15,850 bases of DNA from Oscillibacter sp. (GTDB taxonomy: Bacteria > Bacillota > Clostridia > Oscillospirales > Oscillospiraceae): contig JAHHSA010000035.1 in the NCBI GenBank assembly GCA_020025475.1, forward strand, positions 1 to 15,850. Direction: 5' to 3'. The notes under the pieces were generated by a model. The model had not been told where the DNA came from, did not search any database, and saw only the letters and a list, made by a program, of their open reading frames with translations. The position numbers and the translations under genes were made by a program. How positions within the stretch are numbered: the first letter of the stretch is position 1; the number at the start of each line of letters is the position of its first letter. Below, in pieces: positions 14,239-15,850 of the stretch.

Positions 14239-14838
14239 ATGTATCAAATCAAAGAAGTTATCGTCGTAGAAGGGCGCTATGATAAAAACACCCTTAGTCA
14301 AATCGTGGATGCCACAGTGGTAACACTGGGTGGTTTTTCTGTATTTAATAATCGGGAAAAGCTGGAATTTTTGCGCAAGCTGGCTGAAAAGCAAGGACTT
14401 ATCGTCCTGACTGACAGTGACGGTGCCGGTTTTGTGATTCGAAACTATTTAAAGGGAAGTTTACCAAAAGATCGGGTCAAGCAGGCCTACATCCCTGATA
14501 TTCACGGCAAAGAGCGGCGCAAACGAGCACCAGGGAAAGAGGGCAAACTTGGCGTTGAGGGCATGAAGCCTCAGGTGATTCTTGACGCTCTGCGGCGTGC
14601 CGGTGCCACCTTTTTGGAAGAAGACATCTCCCCTCCTGCTGTTTCTCGGGAGCCGCTCACCAAGGGAGACCTTTTTGAATTAGGACTCTCCGGCGGTCCA
14701 GGCAGTGCAGCCAAGCGGCACACTTTGCTCCATGCTTTGTCGCTGCCGGAGCATCTAACCGCAAATGGACTCTTAGAAGCGCTGAATCTACTCTATACCC
14801 GCGAAGAATTCATGCGAATCCTGCAAGATTTGACATAA
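14239..14838 (+). CDS. RNase M5-like TOPRIM protein
   Basis: A 199-residue protein with an N-terminal TOPRIM domain like ribonuclease M5 (RnmV), which matures the 5S rRNA precursor. The TOPRIM acid residues are visible: E11 (VIVVEGRYD), and D58 and D60 (LTDSDGAG). Then comes a KLGVEGMKP segment matching the RnmV GVEHA-type region. The C-terminal half has GDLFELGLSGGPGSAAKR and a terminal helical segment, as in RnmV (DUF4093 region). Length matches (186 in B. subtilis). The ATG lies one base after the holA stop, so it is cotranscribed. rnmV normally sits beside ksgA, so this could be a second TOPRIM paralogue rather than the true M5. A search for another copy in the genome would settle this. 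Confidence 0.82.
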   Translation: MYQIKEVIVVEGRYDKNTLSQIVDATVVTLGGFSVFNNREKLEFLRKLAEKQGLIVLTDSDGAGFVIRNYLKGSLPKDRVKQAYIPDIHGKERRKRAPGKEGKLGVEGMKPQVILDALRRAGATFLEEDISPPAVSREPLTKGDLFELGLSGGPGSAAKRHTLLHALSLPEHLTANGLLEALNLLYTREEFMRILQDLT

Positions 14839-14881
14839 ACAACAGGCGGTCCGGTTGCCGCTCTGTAAGGAGGTAATTGTC

Positions 14882-15130
14882 ATGGAAACACACATTGTCG
14901 GTTCTTGTGAATACCTTGGAGTTCCCATCCGTTACACGCTCATTTACGGTCCATCGGACGAAAACGTGAAACAATATGGTATTTTGGCAGAATATCAGGA
15001 AGAGCGGGTCTGCATTCCTGAAATCACTGCCGTCCTGGAAGATGCTCAGGCACTTGCAGAACAGATGCTATCCAACTGCGTTCCCCTCTCCGCAGTACGG
15101 GATGTCGTTGATGACTGGCTACTGCGATGA
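14882..15130 (+). CDS. Small DUF6514-like protein
   Basis: An 82-residue acidic protein with no signal peptide or membrane segment. It contains VKQYGILAEYQEE and VRDVVDDWLLR, with an intervening helix bearing CVPLSAV, resembling the DUF6514 family of Oscillospiraceae, which is uncharacterised. ATG 14882 is preceded by a strong TAAGGAGGT (14867-14875) by 6 bases; the frame open from 14855 is less likely. It follows the M5-like gene after 43 bases with no terminator, so it probably ends that operon. No function is proposed. Confidence 0.72.
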   Translation: METHIVGSCEYLGVPIRYTLIYGPSDENVKQYGILAEYQEERVCIPEITAVLEDAQALAEQMLSNCVPLSAVRDVVDDWLLR

Positions 15131-15470
15131 TCCCTCCTCTTGTATTAAAAAAACAGACAGGCATGTGACTGTATAGGTATATTTTGTGATCTGCATACGT
15201 TCGGGCTAAGAGGCGGGCGGCGAACAGCCTGTGGACTGATCATCTGTAGTAATACGCCCAAGGATATTCCCCTCATAGAGCCACTTAAAAAGGGCCGCCA
15301 GTTCATTACTTCTCCACCGTGCGGTATCAGCTCTCAGCGGAATTCTAAGAAAAAGTACCGCATATAGGCCGAAAGATCTCACTTACGGTGAGATGCTGTC
15401 CTGCTGATTGAGGACAATCCAGTTATTTATACAAATCACAAGATTTCTCGAATGGAACGTGAAAACCCGC
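15131..15470. other. Gene-poor interval
   Basis: About 340 bases without a convincing intact gene. It holds a possible minus-strand recombinase fragment (15206-15319) and two small tandem hairpins: 15376-15394 (ATCTCAC/GTGAGAT) and 15397-15416 (TGTCCT/AGGACA). No T-tract follows either hairpin, so they are not clear terminators. No strong plus-strand terminator for the preceding operon was found. On the minus strand a run of seven Ts at 15156-15162 follows only a weak stem. Confidence 0.6.
15206..15319 (-). pseudogene. Possible serine recombinase remnant
   Basis: The minus-strand frame ending in TAG at 15206-15208 encodes about 37 residues including NELAALFKWLYEGNILGRIT. This resembles the helical segment near the C-terminus of large serine recombinases (TnpX type), which commonly have an L-x-LY-E-x-N-x-x-G-x-IT motif. 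No start codon with a ribosome site, no catalytic domain and no downstream continuation are present. If real, it is a degraded leftover of a mobile element. The match is short and recalled from memory, so confidence is low. Confidence 0.3.
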
Positions 15471-15499
15471 TTGACAACCGCAATGCTTTGCTGTACCAT
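15471..15499 (+). promoter_or_regulatory. Promoter of the riboflavin operon
   Basis: TTGACA (15471-15476) and TACCAT (15494-15499) are 17 bases apart, and the FMN riboswitch begins 17 bases after the -10. The -35 is perfect and the -10 is four of six. Confidence 0.78.
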
Positions 15500-15515
15500 A
15501 AACGCAAGTGAATAA

Positions 15516-15623
15516 ATCTTCAGGGCAGGGTGAAATTCCCTACCGGTGGTATAGCCCACGAGCCGTAAGGCATGATTCGGTGAAATTCCGAAGCCGACAG
15601 TTAGAGTCTGGATGAAAGAAGAT
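15516..15623 (+). ncRNA. FMN riboswitch (RFN element)
   Basis: The aptamer binds flavin mononucleotide and switches off riboflavin genes. Helix P1 is ATCTTC (15516-15521) with GAAGAT (15618-15623). The hallmark segments are all present in order: AGGGCAGGGTGAAATTCCCTA, CCGGTGGTATAGCCCACGAGC, GATTCGGTGAAATTCCGAAG, CCGACAGT and AGTCTGGATGAAAG. The ribD start lies about 147 bases downstream, and a terminator (15669-15698) forms the expression platform. Confidence 0.97.
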
Positions 15624-15668
15624 GATATCCGAAGGTGTAGTTCTTTGGCTGCACCGTTCTGATGTGTG

Positions 15669-15698
15669 CTCTGGAATCATCGATTCCAGAGTTTTTTT
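15669..15698 (+). terminator. Riboswitch-controlled intrinsic terminator
   Basis: CTCTGGAATC (15669-15678) pairs with 15682-15691 around ATC, and seven Ts follow. It lies 45 bases after the FMN aptamer and is the expected off-state terminator of the riboflavin operon. Confidence 0.9.
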
Positions 15699-15720
15699 AT
15701 TGGAGACTTTCGGATATGAA

Positions 15721-15749
15721 AAAGCCCTGAACATCATGTTCAGGGCTTT
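15721..15749 (+). terminator. Second hairpin between riboswitch and ribD
   Basis: A perfect 13-bp stem (15721-15733 with 15737-15749, loop TCA) ends in TTT but is followed by GCTGTTT rather than a solid U-tract. It may be a backup terminator, or a structure affecting translation of ribD, whose GGAGG lies eight bases later at 15757-15761. Confidence 0.6.
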
Positions 15750-15769
15750 GCTGTTTGGAGGCGATTTGA

Positions 15770-15850
15770 TTGAATGATCAGGACTGGATGCACCATGCAT
15801 TAAATCTTGCGGTCCGTGGTGAAGGATGGACATCCCCCAATCCTATGGTT
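15770..15850 (+). CDS. ribD: RibD N-terminus (partial, runs off window)
   Basis: The first 27 codons of a bifunctional diaminohydroxyphosphoribosylaminopyrimidine deaminase / uracil reductase, which performs the second and third steps of riboflavin synthesis. The visible peptide begins NDQDWMHHALNLA and ends SPNPMV, the conserved N-terminal signature of the RibD deaminase domain. The start is TTG at 15770: an in-frame stop lies directly upstream, the first in-frame ATG is only at 15788, and GGAGG (15757-15761) is 8 bases before the TTG. It is the first gene after the FMN riboswitch and is truncated by the window end. Confidence 0.92.
   Translation, partial: MNDQDWMHHALNLAVRGEGWTSPNPMV

Overview
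The window looks like chromosome from an endospore-forming, low-to-mid GC Gram-positive of the class Clostridia, most likely the Oscillospiraceae (Flavonifractor/Oscillibacter-type relatives). This rests on spore genes (cotJ, cwlD, the complete spoIIA operon), a T-box leader in front of valS, Bacillus/Clostridia-type LexA boxes (GAAC-N4-GTTC), strong Shine-Dalgarno sequences, and a DUF6514-like small protein. The genus assignment is inference. Most of the window is core genome. I see no CRISPR array, tRNA, rRNA or intact insertion sequence.

Layout, left to right. (1) 1-1179, minus: spore coat operon, in which CotJA-like and CotJB domains form one polypeptide translationally coupled to the manganese-catalase-like CotJC; it ends at a bidirectional terminator. 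(2) 1263-3437, plus: a sigma-A-type promoter drives cwlD (cortex muramic-lactam amidase) and radA (recombination helicase). (3) 3334-3552, minus: a small cysteine-rich protein whose tail overlaps the end of radA. (4) 3678-4828, plus: a perfect 13-bp inverted repeat and a XerC/D-type tyrosine recombinase, ending at a strong bidirectional terminator shared with a convergent Amidase_6 protein (4920-5423, minus). (5) 5587-5923, plus: a short SOS unit, consisting of a near-consensus promoter with a LexA box in its spacer, a second perfect box in the leader, a third imperfect box upstream, and a 42-residue membrane peptide followed by a terminator. (6) 5932-7408, minus: spoIIAA-spoIIAB-sigF, with a perfect Spo0A box upstream. 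(7) 7630-10670, minus: valS with promoter, T-box leader (probable GUC specifier) and terminators. (8) 10925-15130, plus: comEC, holA, an RNase M5-like TOPRIM gene and a DUF6514-like gene, closely packed and probably one operon. (9) 15131-15850: a gene-poor stretch with a possible recombinase relic on the minus strand, then a promoter, an FMN riboswitch, a terminator, a second hairpin and the first 27 codons of ribD (TTG start).

How the parts fit. The spore genes cover commitment (SpoIIAA/SpoIIAB/SigF switch), cortex maturation (CwlD) and coat (CotJ). RadA, the Xer recombinase, ComEC and HolA serve DNA processing. Two RNA sensors, the T-box (uncharged tRNA-Val) and the FMN riboswitch, control aminoacylation and riboflavin synthesis. 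The least expected item is the LexA-controlled 42-aa membrane peptide, which resembles SOS peptides such as TisB or SidA in architecture but which I do not recognise as a known family. No similarity search was possible, so family names rest on recognised motifs, lengths and gene order.
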